A stretch of 64,000 nt of DNA from Cryobacterium algoritolerans. Lineage in GTDB: Bacteria; Actinomycetota; Actinomycetes; Actinomycetales; Microbacteriaceae. The stretch spans positions 54,451-118,450 of the forward strand of contig NZ_SOFP01000075.1 in the NCBI RefSeq assembly GCF_004402785.1. The letters are read 5' to 3'. The notes under the pieces are model-generated. The model did not search any database, was not told where the DNA came from, and saw nothing but the letters and a program-made list of their open reading frames with translations. Shown piece after piece: positions 17,094-25,706 of this stretch (positions within the stretch are counted from its first letter, which is position 1; the number at the start of each line of letters is the position of its first letter). The position numbers were made by a program, and so were the translations under genes.

Positions 17094-18284
17094 CTAGAGG
17101 GCCGTCTTCGCACTCTGCGTGGCCGAGGCGGGGAGCGTGTGAACCAGGGCGGGCTCCGAGCGAGCATCAAAGGCCTGGGCCGGCGGAGCGATGGCCACCC
17201 GATCGGGGCGAGCCCGTGACCAATGATCACGCAGGGGGGTTTCAACGAAACGCCACGACACGTACGCGATGGCTCCGAGCCCGATGAGCCAGACGACTCC
17301 CATCGCCGATTGGGCAGGTTGTTCCCCCGTGAGGGTCGTGAACACGACGATAGTGAGCATGTTCCATAAGTAGATGCCGTAGGAGAGACGCCCAATGAAG
17401 ACGAGGGGAGGCAGGCTCAGCAGGGCTGCCGCACGGCTGTCGGGTGCGGTCGCCATCCAGAGCAGGACGGCCGCGGACGCCAGGGCGGTGAGACCGAGGC
17501 TGCCCTTGTCGAATTGCGTGATTGGGTCGGCCAGGTACGGCCACGTGAGGGCAATGAGACCAAGGAGTCCGATCGGCCCGGCCCATTGCCCCGCAATTTT
17601 CAGTGCGGGCGAGTGCGGGTGACGCACGACGATGAATGCGACGAGCGCGCCCAGCAGCAACGCGTCGGCATTTGTGTCCGGGGCGAAGAAGTAGCGGTTG
17701 TGTCCGGCTTCCATTGCGATGAGCAGGGAGCGCAGAATCCAGCATCCGGCAATCCCGGCGATAAGTACGGCAGCCGACCACGTGAACCGGCGCCATTTCA
17801 CCATCAGCAGAAGCGCTACCGGCCAGAACAGGTAGAACAGTTCCTCAACTCCGAGGGACCAGGACCATTGGAAGGTGGACCCGACGGCCGAGTTTCCGGA
17901 CACTGCTTCGATCAGGTCGGTCGAGTATGTCAGACTGCCCACGACCCCGGCCCAGTAGGACGCTACCGGAACTCCGGTCGCGCTCAACCAGGCCGCTGTG
18001 GCCAGGATCACCACTACCAGCGCTGGGCCGAGACGCGCGAAACGGCGGGCATAGAAACGTTTCAATGCGATGCGTCCCGTCGACGCTCGCTCCTGCAACA
18101 ACAGCCGCGTGATCAAGTACCCGCTGATCACGAGGAAAAGCGTCACCCCGTGGTAGCCATGCAGGCCGGCGATCCCGGAATGCTGGGCGATCACGGCCAA
18201 AATCGCAACCGCGCGCAGACCATCGAGGGCGGGGAGGTAGCCGAAACGAGGGGCGCGGCGTCCCAGCCTTTCCAACGAAGTCAT
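17094..18284 (-). CDS. OafA-type membrane acyltransferase
   Basis: Acyltransferase-3 family protein of about 396 aa with ten predicted helices. It transfers acyl groups (commonly acetyl) from inside the cell onto envelope sugars. Family hallmarks are LPALDGLRAVAILAVIAQHS at the N-terminus (catalytic His in AQHS), RRFARLGPALVV after the third helix, and WSLGVEELFYLFWP. It has no C-terminal SGNH esterase domain, so it is the membrane part only. I chose the ATG at 18284; a GTG 15 bases upstream is also possible. It lies in an envelope region with a teichoic-acid-type enzyme, so wall polymer decoration is a reasonable guess. Confidence 0.92.
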   Translation of the reverse strand: MTSLERLGRRAPRFGYLPALDGLRAVAILAVIAQHSGIAGLHGYHGVTLFLVISGYLITRLLLQERASTGRIALKRFYARRFARLGPALVVVILATAAWLSATGVPVASYWAGVVGSLTYSTDLIEAVSGNSAVGSTFQWSWSLGVEELFYLFWPVALLLMVKWRRFTWSAAVLIAGIAGCWILRSLLIAMEAGHNRYFFAPDTNADALLLGALVAFIVVRHPHSPALKIAGQWAGPIGLLGLIALTWPYLADPITQFDKGSLGLTALASAAVLLWMATAPDSRAAALLSLPPLVFIGRLSYGIYLWNMLTIVVFTTLTGEQPAQSAMGVVWLIGLGAIAYVSWRFVETPLRDHWSRARPDRVAIAPPAQAFDARSEPALVHTLPASATQSAKTAL

Positions 18285-18326
18285 CCGTTCACGATACACA
18301 CGGCACCCGAACGGGGGCCTTGAGGT

Positions 18327-19811
18327 TCACTCTGTTCTGCGGAGCAGCGCAATGCCGTCGCGTTCCAGCGCGACGACATAACCGTGTCTCAGCGCCCCAG
18401 CGACGTCCTGCTGCTCCGCGGCGCGAGAGACCCGGAAATGGCGCGTCGAGTATGGGTCGACGAGAATCCAGTCCGGCCGGATTCTGGCCAACGGTTGCAA
18501 GCCGAAGACTGTCACGGTCGTCCGGCTGATCAGTTGCGGAGCGATATTGTCCGACGCCGCGATCGTCGCGCCTCCTGGAATAAGTGCCAGCGCCGCATCA
18601 ACCGCTTCGATCCGAGGATTGGGTTCCCAGAGCGTCGGTCCGAACAGGCGAGCGAAGGCATGGCTCGGAACAGCTGCAACCGTCACCGCCAAACTGACTG
18701 TGAGTACGGCTCGACCCAACAACCGGCTGCGGCGCGTGTCCCGGGTCCGCAGCCGAGAGAGCGCATCGATGAGGGACGCGACCACAATCGGCATGAGTAC
18801 CGCGCTGTAATGGAAGGTGGTACCCCAATAGAACGGGTCTGTGCTGATGAATCGCCAGATGAGCGTCGGAACCGCTACGAGCACGAGTGGTGACGCCAAG
18901 GCAGCAAAGCCAGTGATTGCGAGGGTGAGAATCACAGTGGAGAGTTTCACGTCGGCGTGGGCCACTGCGGACTGCAGAAGGGATGGTCCGCTGCCCAAAC
19001 GGCTCCAATAGGCGTACGCACCCGAAGAACTCATCAGCGGAAGGACAAGCAGGACTTCCAGCAGGGACGCCCCGATCCCGATCACGACCGTGACAGAACC
19101 CAGGCGCCGCGCACCGCGCAGGAAGATCAGCGCCCCAATGACGGCAACTGCCGTCGCACCAAGGTCTTCCTTGACAAGAATGAGGGGAATCGCCCAGGCT
19201 GCCGCCTGGCGCAGGTGGCCTTGCCCGAGAGCAGCGAGGGAGAAGGCGAGGAGCGGCACCGCAAACGCGATTTCATGAAAGTCGAATCCGACGGCAGATG
19301 CTATTCCGAAGGAGAAACCGTAGATGACGCCGACAGCCAGAGCCGCCCGGATGCCCAGCGACCGCCGAGCCCAGGCGACCAAGGGCGCAGCAGCCAGGGC
19401 AAAGAGAAACGCTTGAGCGACGAGGAGTGTGGCCGACGTGGGAACGAGGGCGTAGAACGGGGCCAGGAGCACCAGAATCGGATGGAAATGATCCGCGAGC
19501 AGGTTGAATCCCGGGCCCTTGATCTCCACAATCGGCGGCCGAAACTCCGAATAGTTCCGGATTGCCTGCTCGAAGATCCCGAGGTCATAGCCGGCGGTCT
19601 CCAAACGCAGATGCAGTCTCAAGGCCAAGGCGGAGTAGAGGGCCGTGAGTGCCACCACGAACGTCAACTCGATGGCGTTCGCCCGCGCCTGCTCTCGAAC
19701 GTTCCATCGTGACAACGCCGCGATGCCCCGGTACACCCGGTTCGGCGCCGGACGATGGACCCCAGAGCGCCCGCCACCTCTGCTACCGCGAACGGCCAGC
19801 CCGCGTTTCAT
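18327..19811 (-). CDS. DUF2079 integral membrane protein
   Basis: Protein of 494 aa with about ten membrane helices, of the DUF2079 family, which resembles the GT-C glycosyltransferase fold. The N-terminal part contains YDLGIFEQAIRNY, the conserved acidic loop after the first helix, and later FHPILVLLAPFYALVP and FDFHEIAFAVPLLAF. In GT-C enzymes this Asp-containing first loop binds the lipid-linked sugar, so a role in adding sugars to an envelope polymer is plausible but unproven. The N-terminal 45 residues are Arg- and Gly-rich and cytoplasmic. It ends 43 bp before the acyltransferase start on the same strand. Confidence 0.88.
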   Translation of the reverse strand: MKRGLAVRGSRGGGRSGVHRPAPNRVYRGIAALSRWNVREQARANAIELTFVVALTALYSALALRLHLRLETAGYDLGIFEQAIRNYSEFRPPIVEIKGPGFNLLADHFHPILVLLAPFYALVPTSATLLVAQAFLFALAAAPLVAWARRSLGIRAALAVGVIYGFSFGIASAVGFDFHEIAFAVPLLAFSLAALGQGHLRQAAAWAIPLILVKEDLGATAVAVIGALIFLRGARRLGSVTVVIGIGASLLEVLLVLPLMSSSGAYAYWSRLGSGPSLLQSAVAHADVKLSTVILTLAITGFAALASPLVLVAVPTLIWRFISTDPFYWGTTFHYSAVLMPIVVASLIDALSRLRTRDTRRSRLLGRAVLTVSLAVTVAAVPSHAFARLFGPTLWEPNPRIEAVDAALALIPGGATIAASDNIAPQLISRTTVTVFGLQPLARIRPDWILVDPYSTRHFRVSRAAEQQDVAGALRHGYVVALERDGIALLRRTE

Positions 19812-20219
19812 TGGAAGATTCTCAGAAGAATCCCGTCAAGCGCCGAGGATCCCGGCTGGACGGCGAAGGAATGGCGGACCGGAGCACCTCCGGCTCCTCC
19901 AGCGTCGGGCGTTCTCTGGTGCAGAGACCTCAAGCGGACAGCTGCGACACGGGGTACGGGGTACGGGAACTCGTTGGGCACCCTGCGAATCTAGCCCGCG
20001 GTCCTGACGGTTCGGCCCCGTGTCGACTTCCTGCGCATCATTCATGAGGTTCAGCGGCGTGGAGTGAGAACGGGTTGAGCATGAGACTGGGATTGTTGCG
20101 CGTCGCCGCAGTGAGCGCGTTCTCGTCGCGCTTAGGTGATGCACATCGCGGCTGGATACGCTTTGTTGGAAGTAGGTTCGGGCTCAGGGTCCGAACCATC
20201 CCGGGCGAAGGGTTCTGCG
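19812..20219. other. Intergenic region between divergent DUF2079 and lysozyme-like genes
   Basis: This 408-bp stretch separates two divergent genes and should contain both promoters. Several open frames cross it but none has codon use or family resemblance that I trust. A lone TTAGGTGA octamer lies at 20132-20139 without its partner half. I see no hairpin or repeat worth naming. Confidence 0.5.
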
Positions 20220-20789
20220 TTGAAGGCTGTGTCTGCCATCGTCATCGCCTGTGTCGGCGCGGTGATCTGTGTGGGCGCGGTCGGAGCGGCGTGGAGCGTG
20301 TGGGGTCAGAGTCTGGCTGGAAGGTCGCTGCCGGCGGCCATCTGTCCCATCGTCGCCCCGGTGAAAGTCGGTCAGATCGTCGTCCCCGCCGGTCCGGTGG
20401 CCGGGTATTGTCAGGGCCGTTTGGTGAACGCCGCGCACATCATGAACGCGGCGAGAGACCAGGGTATTGGGACGCACACGCAGGCGGTTGGCGTGATGAC
20501 GGCAATTGGGGAGTCAGGCTTGCGGGTGCTCAACCATGGTGATGTCGCCGGCGAGGACAGCCGTGGCCTATTCCAACAGCGAGACAACGGCGCGTGGGGC
20601 ACGCTCGCCGATCGAATGGATCCGTACGTTTCTGCTCAGAATTTTTTCATCAAACTGACACAGGTTGCCGGCTGGGAAACGATGAGCCCCACCCTGCTCG
20701 CCCACTCGGTCCAAGTCAACGCCGACCCGAACCACTACGAGGCCTTCTGGGCCGATGCGCAGTCGATTGTGGCGGTCCTCGGCAACTGA
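20220..20789 (+). CDS. Secreted lysozyme-like / peptidoglycan-associated protein
   Basis: Protein of about 189 aa with an N-terminal membrane anchor or signal (AVSAIVIACVGAVICVGAVG). The rest matches a domain common in actinobacterial wall proteins: AGEDSRGLFQQRDNGAWGT, then DPYVSAQNFFIKL and NADPNHYEAFWADA. The early Glu in GVMTAIGESGLRVL is in the position of the catalytic acid of lysozyme-like transglycosylases. I chose the TTG at 20220 because GCGAAGGG lies 7 nt upstream and the signal then starts cleanly; an ATG at 20136 in the same frame is an alternative. Activity on peptidoglycan is inferred from the family only. Confidence 0.8.
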   Translation: MKAVSAIVIACVGAVICVGAVGAAWSVWGQSLAGRSLPAAICPIVAPVKVGQIVVPAGPVAGYCQGRLVNAAHIMNAARDQGIGTHTQAVGVMTAIGESGLRVLNHGDVAGEDSRGLFQQRDNGAWGTLADRMDPYVSAQNFFIKLTQVAGWETMSPTLLAHSVQVNADPNHYEAFWADAQSIVAVLGN

Positions 20790-20825
20790 GTGCAGGAACC
20801 TGGAACGACTGGGCGCGAGGCCAGG

Positions 20826-22055
20826 TTATGTTCCGAACCGCGTGGACGATATTCGGTACATCACGGTCGCGTGAGGTGCGACCGTGGCCGTGATGTCGCC
20901 CGTGGTCAGAATGGTCGCCCGTGACCAGAGGTCCCGGAGAAGGTAGCCGTTGCGTGCTGCACCCAGGCCGGCCTGTGCGGCACTTGTTGAGATCGTGGCG
21001 GTTGTGTCACTGCCGTTGAACAGGGCAACGGCCACGTCGCCGTTGGAGAGTGGCTTGGCGAAGACGAGACGGTCGTGGTCAGTGCTGACCAGGCGTCCCT
21101 GCTTGCCCAGGGGATCCTGGTCCACGTCGATCACATCCTGGTTCAGGTAGATGGTCATGGTCGACGGGGATGCCCGGCGCAGATCGGTGCCGACCAGGAG
21201 CGGGGCGGCCATCTCCGCCCAGAGCGAGAATTGGGTTCGGTATTCGGCGTCGGTCATGCCGCCGTTGCCGATCTCGAGCATGTCCGGGTCGTTCCATGCT
21301 CCGGGGCCGGCATGCGAAGAGAGCGCGGCATTTCGCCTGATGATCGACTTCAGGCTGGACCAGATGTCCTTGATGTCGTGGGTTGTGCGCCACAGATGGC
21401 CGATGTTGCCGGCCCAGGTCCACGGTTCGTGCACGCCCCACTCGCAGATGCTGTAGACGATCGGGCGGCCGGTGGCCGCCAGGGCGTCCGCCATGGTCGT
21501 GTAGCGCTCGATGTACTGCGCGGGTGTTTTGTGTCCGGCGTTGTTGCAGTTGTCGTATTTCAGGTAGTCCACGCCCCAGGCCGCGAAGGTCTGCGCGTCG
21601 AGCTGTTCGTGGCCCAGGCTACCTGGGTATCCGGCGCAGGTCCTGGTGCCGGCGTCCTCGTAGAGGCCAAGTTTGAGACCGTGCGAGTGGACGTAGTCAG
21701 CGGTCCCGGCGATGCCGCTGGGGAATTTATCCGGGTCGGGGGTCAGCCTTCCGTCCGCATCTCGGTGGCGAGCCATCCAGCAATCGTCGATGTTCACGTA
21801 CCGGTAGCCTGCGTCTCGCATCCCGGAACTGACGAAGTAGTCCGCTGTCTGCTTGATCAGTTCTTCGCTGACATCGCAGCCAAAGGAGTTCCAGTCGTTG
21901 AACCCCATCGGCGGTGTGAGTGCGAGAGTTCTGGCGGGTGCGCTCACGGGCGTTAATTCCGCAGCGGGCGTGCTTTGCGTCACCGCGGGGACGACCAGAA
22001 CGGCAATACCCACCGCGGCAATGCTCGCGAGGAGGAGGGCACCGGTTGTTCTCAT
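20826..22055 (-). CDS. Secreted GH27 alpha-galactosidase
   Basis: Protein of 409 aa with a signal peptide (residues 1-32). It hydrolyses terminal alpha-galactosides outside the cell. GH27 hallmarks in order: TPPMGFNDWNSFGCDV at the domain start, YVNIDDCWM, the nucleophile Asp in DYLKYDNCNN, SICEWGVHEPW, and the acid/base Asp in GPGAWNDPDMLEIG. The C-terminal beta-sandwich typical of GH27 follows from about residue 320, and there is no extra carbohydrate-binding module. It lies between the lysozyme-like gene (convergent, 36 bp apart) and the TagF-GT4 gene on the same strand. Plant galactosides or galactosylated wall polymers are possible substrates. Confidence 0.93.
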   Translation of the reverse strand: MRTTGALLLASIAAVGIAVLVVPAVTQSTPAAELTPVSAPARTLALTPPMGFNDWNSFGCDVSEELIKQTADYFVSSGMRDAGYRYVNIDDCWMARHRDADGRLTPDPDKFPSGIAGTADYVHSHGLKLGLYEDAGTRTCAGYPGSLGHEQLDAQTFAAWGVDYLKYDNCNNAGHKTPAQYIERYTTMADALAATGRPIVYSICEWGVHEPWTWAGNIGHLWRTTHDIKDIWSSLKSIIRRNAALSSHAGPGAWNDPDMLEIGNGGMTDAEYRTQFSLWAEMAAPLLVGTDLRRASPSTMTIYLNQDVIDVDQDPLGKQGRLVSTDHDRLVFAKPLSNGDVAVALFNGSDTTATISTSAAQAGLGAARNGYLLRDLWSRATILTTGDITATVAPHATVMYRISSTRFGT

Positions 22056-22131
22056 CCGTGCCCCCTCGTCTACGGTCGTGGCGGTCAGCGGGTCTTGTCG
22101 GTCAGCGGGTCAGCGGCGCACCGGTGTCGGA

Positions 22132-24645
22132 TCAGCCGCGTGGTTGGGCCGTCCCAATCGCGACGTAGAACTGTTCCATTGCATCCTGGTTGTAGGCGGC
22201 GTTGTCGAACGGTGCGGTGGGTACCTCTCCGCGGAGGAAGGCCCGCATCCCGTCCGCCAGCCCGTCATCGGTGGCCGGCACGGTCAGCCCGACGCCGGTC
22301 GGCAACGCATCCCCGGCGGATCCGAACGCTACGGTGACGACAGGGAGGTCAAGGATGAGCGCTTCGAGCAGAACCATGGGCTGTCCCTCGTAGTCGCTGG
22401 ACAGCACGAAGCAATCGGATGCCGCCATGACGGCGTAGGGGTTGTGCTGGTGGCCGGTCAGCACGATGGCCGTGGAGAGGCCCAGTTCGGTGATCAATCG
22501 GCTGAGCTGCTCGTACAGTGGCCCGTCCCCGACGATGATCAGGCGGGTTTCGGGGTGGTCGGAATGCACCGCGGCGAAAGCCCGGATCATGCGGGCGTGG
22601 TTCTTCTCCGGAGACAGTCTTCCCGCCGTGACGAAGGTCGTCGGTGCGGATGCTGCTGTGAGGTCCGTCGCCCAGCCGGGCACCACGCCGGTGGTGATGT
22701 CCGTGGCGGCCTGCCTGACATCCAATTTCGCGGCACGGAGGATGTGAGGGGCATTCACCAGGTTTTTCGCTGCGACGAACTTTTCGACGGAGGCATATTC
22801 GTCCAGCGCGTGGGCGTTGATGGCCGCCAGGGCAGGGGACACGGACACCAGGTGATCGTAGCCGCGGTAGAGCGAGAAAACCCCGGTCAGGCTCCTGAAT
22901 TGGCGGCGTTTGCCGTGGACGTTGCGCTGCGCGTCGGCGGCCATGTCGTTGTGCAGCCAGATCGAACGCTCTGCACCGGGTGCGTGGAGCATCAACGTAG
23001 CCCAGAGCTGCCCGTATCCGCTGAAGTCGATGGCGAAGTCAAAGCGGCTGCTGCCGAAGCAGCGGGTCCATTCGTCATCCCAAAGCCTCTCCTGCACGGG
23101 ATCGTGCTCGTGGGCACTCAGGTCCCCGCGGAACCACGCCACCCGGCGCACCGCATGCGTGATTTTGGAGCCGCTCATTCCACCGACCCGGGCGAATTGG
23201 CGCACCGCGGGGTTGATCTCGGCTTGCTTCTCCAGCACGCGCGGACGCCGCGAGTACGGGAAGACCACGGAAACGTCAAACTTGCTGTGATCAATCGCGT
23301 TGAGCAGATTCAGAGCGGAGGACGTGATCCCGTTCGGCGTCATCCCGCCGACGTTGATCAGAATTGACCGGCGATCGTCACGGGCAACGGGACCGACACG
23401 GTAGCCGGCTCGCTTGCCGCGGAATACGATGTCAATGATTCTGTCGGTCGCATGGCCGTCCTCGTGAGCCGCGTATTTCTCCTGCATCGCGGCATACCCC
23501 TCGGCGACCTCGATTCGTTGTCCGGAACGCGCGATGACATTCAGTTCGACAGCAAGCTCGGCAACGGTTCGTACGACTGGTCCGGGCCATTCCTCGGGTT
23601 CCATATACAGGCCGCGGTACCCGGCGTAGTCGTCAATATCCGGGGTGAGGAATGCAATCGGCCGACCGGTTGACAAGAAGTCGAAGAAGGTACTGGAGTA
23701 GTCGGTCACGAGGATGTCCGTCGCGGAGAGCACGGAGTTCGTCGGAATCTCGTTCGGCACCAGACGGCCCCGGAACTCCTTCCGACGCGCGGCGAACTGG
23801 TGAACCACCTGGTGGGTCTTGAGCAATACGACGTATTGGCTGGTGTCGATGAGGGTTTCCAGCTCGATCACCCGGCGGATCAGCTCTTCGGCATCGTCAT
23901 TGGGCCGAGCGAACGACTCCCCCTTCCAGGTCGGCGCATACAGGATGATCTTTCGCCCAGTGAGGGGCAGGCCTGCTGCCTCGAGTCGGTCACGGACGGA
24001 GTTGACACCCGCGACATCCGTGAACTGGGCGTCGATGCGCGGATAGCCCTCTTCGATGATTTCGCCGCGGTAGATGTTCCGAAGCAGGTGCGCCTTCTCA
24101 TACATCTGCTCGACCATGAACCTGTTCGCCGCCAGGAGGTAGTCGGCGGAAAGGAAGTTTCGAATGACATTGGCGACCCGCGACGCCGGGTCTCCAATGT
24201 CGTACCCCATCCGTTTCAAGGGCGTGCCGTGCCAGGTATTGAGATACACCTGTTGGGGTCGCTTGCTGAACTCGGTGGGGAATGTCGCGTTGTTGACCAG
24301 GTAGCCACTTGTGGCCAGGGCGCGGTAATACCCCTGTGAACCGGGGCTGACGAACCGTACCGCCGCATCACTCGCGAATTCGCGCACGACGGAGGCGTTG
24401 TCGCTCTTGTCACTGAGAACCCACACATGCTTCAGGTGACCAAAGTCGGGGGCCGCACGCAGCCCGCGGAAGATGGCTTCAGGGTTGCAGAGCATCCCAT
24501 TCCCGCCGAACGACTCGTAGAGGACAACGTCCGGGTCGACCGGGCGCCGCCGCCAGAAAGCGTAGACCTCATAGGCCGAAGCCCGAAGCAGCCTGCGAAC
24601 CTGTCGCCGGACACGGGCTGGAGCGGTATGCAGTGGGATGGCCAT
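22132..24645 (-). CDS. Two-domain CDP-glycerol glycerophosphotransferase / GT4 glycosyltransferase
   Basis: Fusion protein of 837 aa for wall teichoic-acid-type polymer synthesis at the cytoplasmic face. Residues about 35-415 form a TagB/TagF domain, with LNTWHGTPLKRMGYDI, IILYAPTWKGESF and VTDYSSTFFDFLSTGRP, motifs that bind CDP-glycerol and the acceptor. Residues about 430-837 form a GT-B retaining glycosyltransferase of family 4, with AGRLSPEKNHARMIRAFA, the donor-site Glu in SDYEGQPMVLLEAL, and IIVGDGPLY. The N-terminal 30 residues are Arg-rich and can sit on the membrane surface. It would add phosphoglycerol and a sugar in turn, giving a glycosylated poly-(glycerol-phosphate). The sugar is unknown. 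Confidence 0.92.
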   Translation of the reverse strand: MAIPLHTAPARVRRQVRRLLRASAYEVYAFWRRRPVDPDVVLYESFGGNGMLCNPEAIFRGLRAAPDFGHLKHVWVLSDKSDNASVVREFASDAAVRFVSPGSQGYYRALATSGYLVNNATFPTEFSKRPQQVYLNTWHGTPLKRMGYDIGDPASRVANVIRNFLSADYLLAANRFMVEQMYEKAHLLRNIYRGEIIEEGYPRIDAQFTDVAGVNSVRDRLEAAGLPLTGRKIILYAPTWKGESFARPNDDAEELIRRVIELETLIDTSQYVVLLKTHQVVHQFAARRKEFRGRLVPNEIPTNSVLSATDILVTDYSSTFFDFLSTGRPIAFLTPDIDDYAGYRGLYMEPEEWPGPVVRTVAELAVELNVIARSGQRIEVAEGYAAMQEKYAAHEDGHATDRIIDIVFRGKRAGYRVGPVARDDRRSILINVGGMTPNGITSSALNLLNAIDHSKFDVSVVFPYSRRPRVLEKQAEINPAVRQFARVGGMSGSKITHAVRRVAWFRGDLSAHEHDPVQERLWDDEWTRCFGSSRFDFAIDFSGYGQLWATLMLHAPGAERSIWLHNDMAADAQRNVHGKRRQFRSLTGVFSLYRGYDHLVSVSPALAAINAHALDEYASVEKFVAAKNLVNAPHILRAAKLDVRQAATDITTGVVPGWATDLTAASAPTTFVTAGRLSPEKNHARMIRAFAAVHSDHPETRLIIVGDGPLYEQLSRLITELGLSTAIVLTGHQHNPYAVMAASDCFVLSSDYEGQPMVLLEALILDLPVVTVAFGSAGDALPTGVGLTVPATDDGLADGMRAFLRGEVPTAPFDNAAYNQDAMEQFYVAIGTAQPRG

Positions 24646-24842
24646 TTCTTAAGGCTAACCAGTTGCAGAGCGGTGACGCACCCGAGTCTGACGTTCTGGA
24701 TATCGTTTCTGAAGTTGCGGCCCTCGCCCCGCCCAGGTCGCGCTCGCGCCACGAGCGATGAACAGCGTCTGGTCCAGGCCTCGTCCGGTCCGAGCCGGAT
24801 GCAGTCAGGTGCGGTTCAGGTGATTGCGGTCATGCTCGCAGG

Positions 24843-25706
24843 ATGACTACAGACAACCAGAACTCCCTGGACGAGGCAATTGCCGTCCGTCCGGGAACGC
24901 GGATCATCGACCTGGCCGGCTCGGGCCGCTCGGCGTGGATGCTCAACAAGGTCCCGGAGGTCACGGTTTTCTTCTGGATCGTGAAGGTTCTGGCCACGAC
25001 GGTCGGTGAGACGGGTGCAGACCTGCTGTCGACGAGCCTGCACTGGGGTCTGACCGCCACGACCTGGTTCATGACCGTCCTTCTGGTCGTGTCCCTCGTG
25101 TTCCAATTCCGGGCGAAGCGGTACCTTCCGTCGCTCTACTGGACCTCGGTCGTGCTGATCAGCGTTGTCGGCACTCTCTTCACGGACAATCTCGTCGACA
25201 ATTTCGGTGTTCCGCTCTGGGTCACGACCGTTCTCTTCGGCGCCGCTCTCGCCGCAACATTCTGGGCCTGGTTTGCGAGCGAGGGAACCCTCTCCATCCA
25301 CAGCATCGTCACGTCGCGACGCGAGTCCTTCTACTGGCTGGCGATTCTGTTCACCTTCGCGCTCGGGACGGCGGCCGGCGACCTCCTGTCAGAGGGCATG
25401 AACCTCGGCTACTTCACCGCGGTGATCGTCTTCGCGGGCATGATCGCCCTCGTGGCGCTCGCGCGGTACGCTTTCAAGCTCAACGTCGTCGTGTCGTTCT
25501 GGCTCGCGTACATCCTTACCAGGCCGCTCGGCGCATCCGTCGGCGACCTGTTGTCCCAGGCCCCGGCAGATGGCGGGCTGGGACTCGGCACGATCGGAAC
25601 AAGCGCCCTGTTCCTGGTCGTCATCGTTGCCGTGGTGACGTCGTTCTCGGTTGCCGAGCGCAGGACCCGGCTGGCGGCCGGAGAGCCGGCCAACGTCGCC
25701 GCCTAG
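24843..25706 (+). CDS. COG4705-type multi-pass membrane protein
   Basis: Protein of 287 aa with about eight hydrophobic helices. It contains repeated motifs of the form G(E/A)xxADLL: KVLATTVGETGADLLS near residue 55, FALGTAAGDLLSEG near 180, and TRPLGASVGDLLSQ near 230. The acidic residue in each repeat lies within a helix, as in ion or small-molecule carriers, but the family (uncharacterised membrane-anchored COG4705) has no assigned substrate. The last 25 residues are cytoplasmic and Arg-rich. Its stop overlaps the end of the convergent histidine kinase gene by 4 bp. Confidence 0.85.
   Translation: MTTDNQNSLDEAIAVRPGTRIIDLAGSGRSAWMLNKVPEVTVFFWIVKVLATTVGETGADLLSTSLHWGLTATTWFMTVLLVVSLVFQFRAKRYLPSLYWTSVVLISVVGTLFTDNLVDNFGVPLWVTTVLFGAALAATFWAWFASEGTLSIHSIVTSRRESFYWLAILFTFALGTAAGDLLSEGMNLGYFTAVIVFAGMIALVALARYAFKLNVVVSFWLAYILTRPLGASVGDLLSQAPADGGLGLGTIGTSALFLVVIVAVVTSFSVAERRTRLAAGEPANVAA

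Noticed and set aside
20132..20139. TTAGGTGA considered as a further BlaI-type site
   Set aside because: The matching TCACCTAA arm is missing at the 5-nt spacing, and a single octamer is expected by chance in 64 kb.
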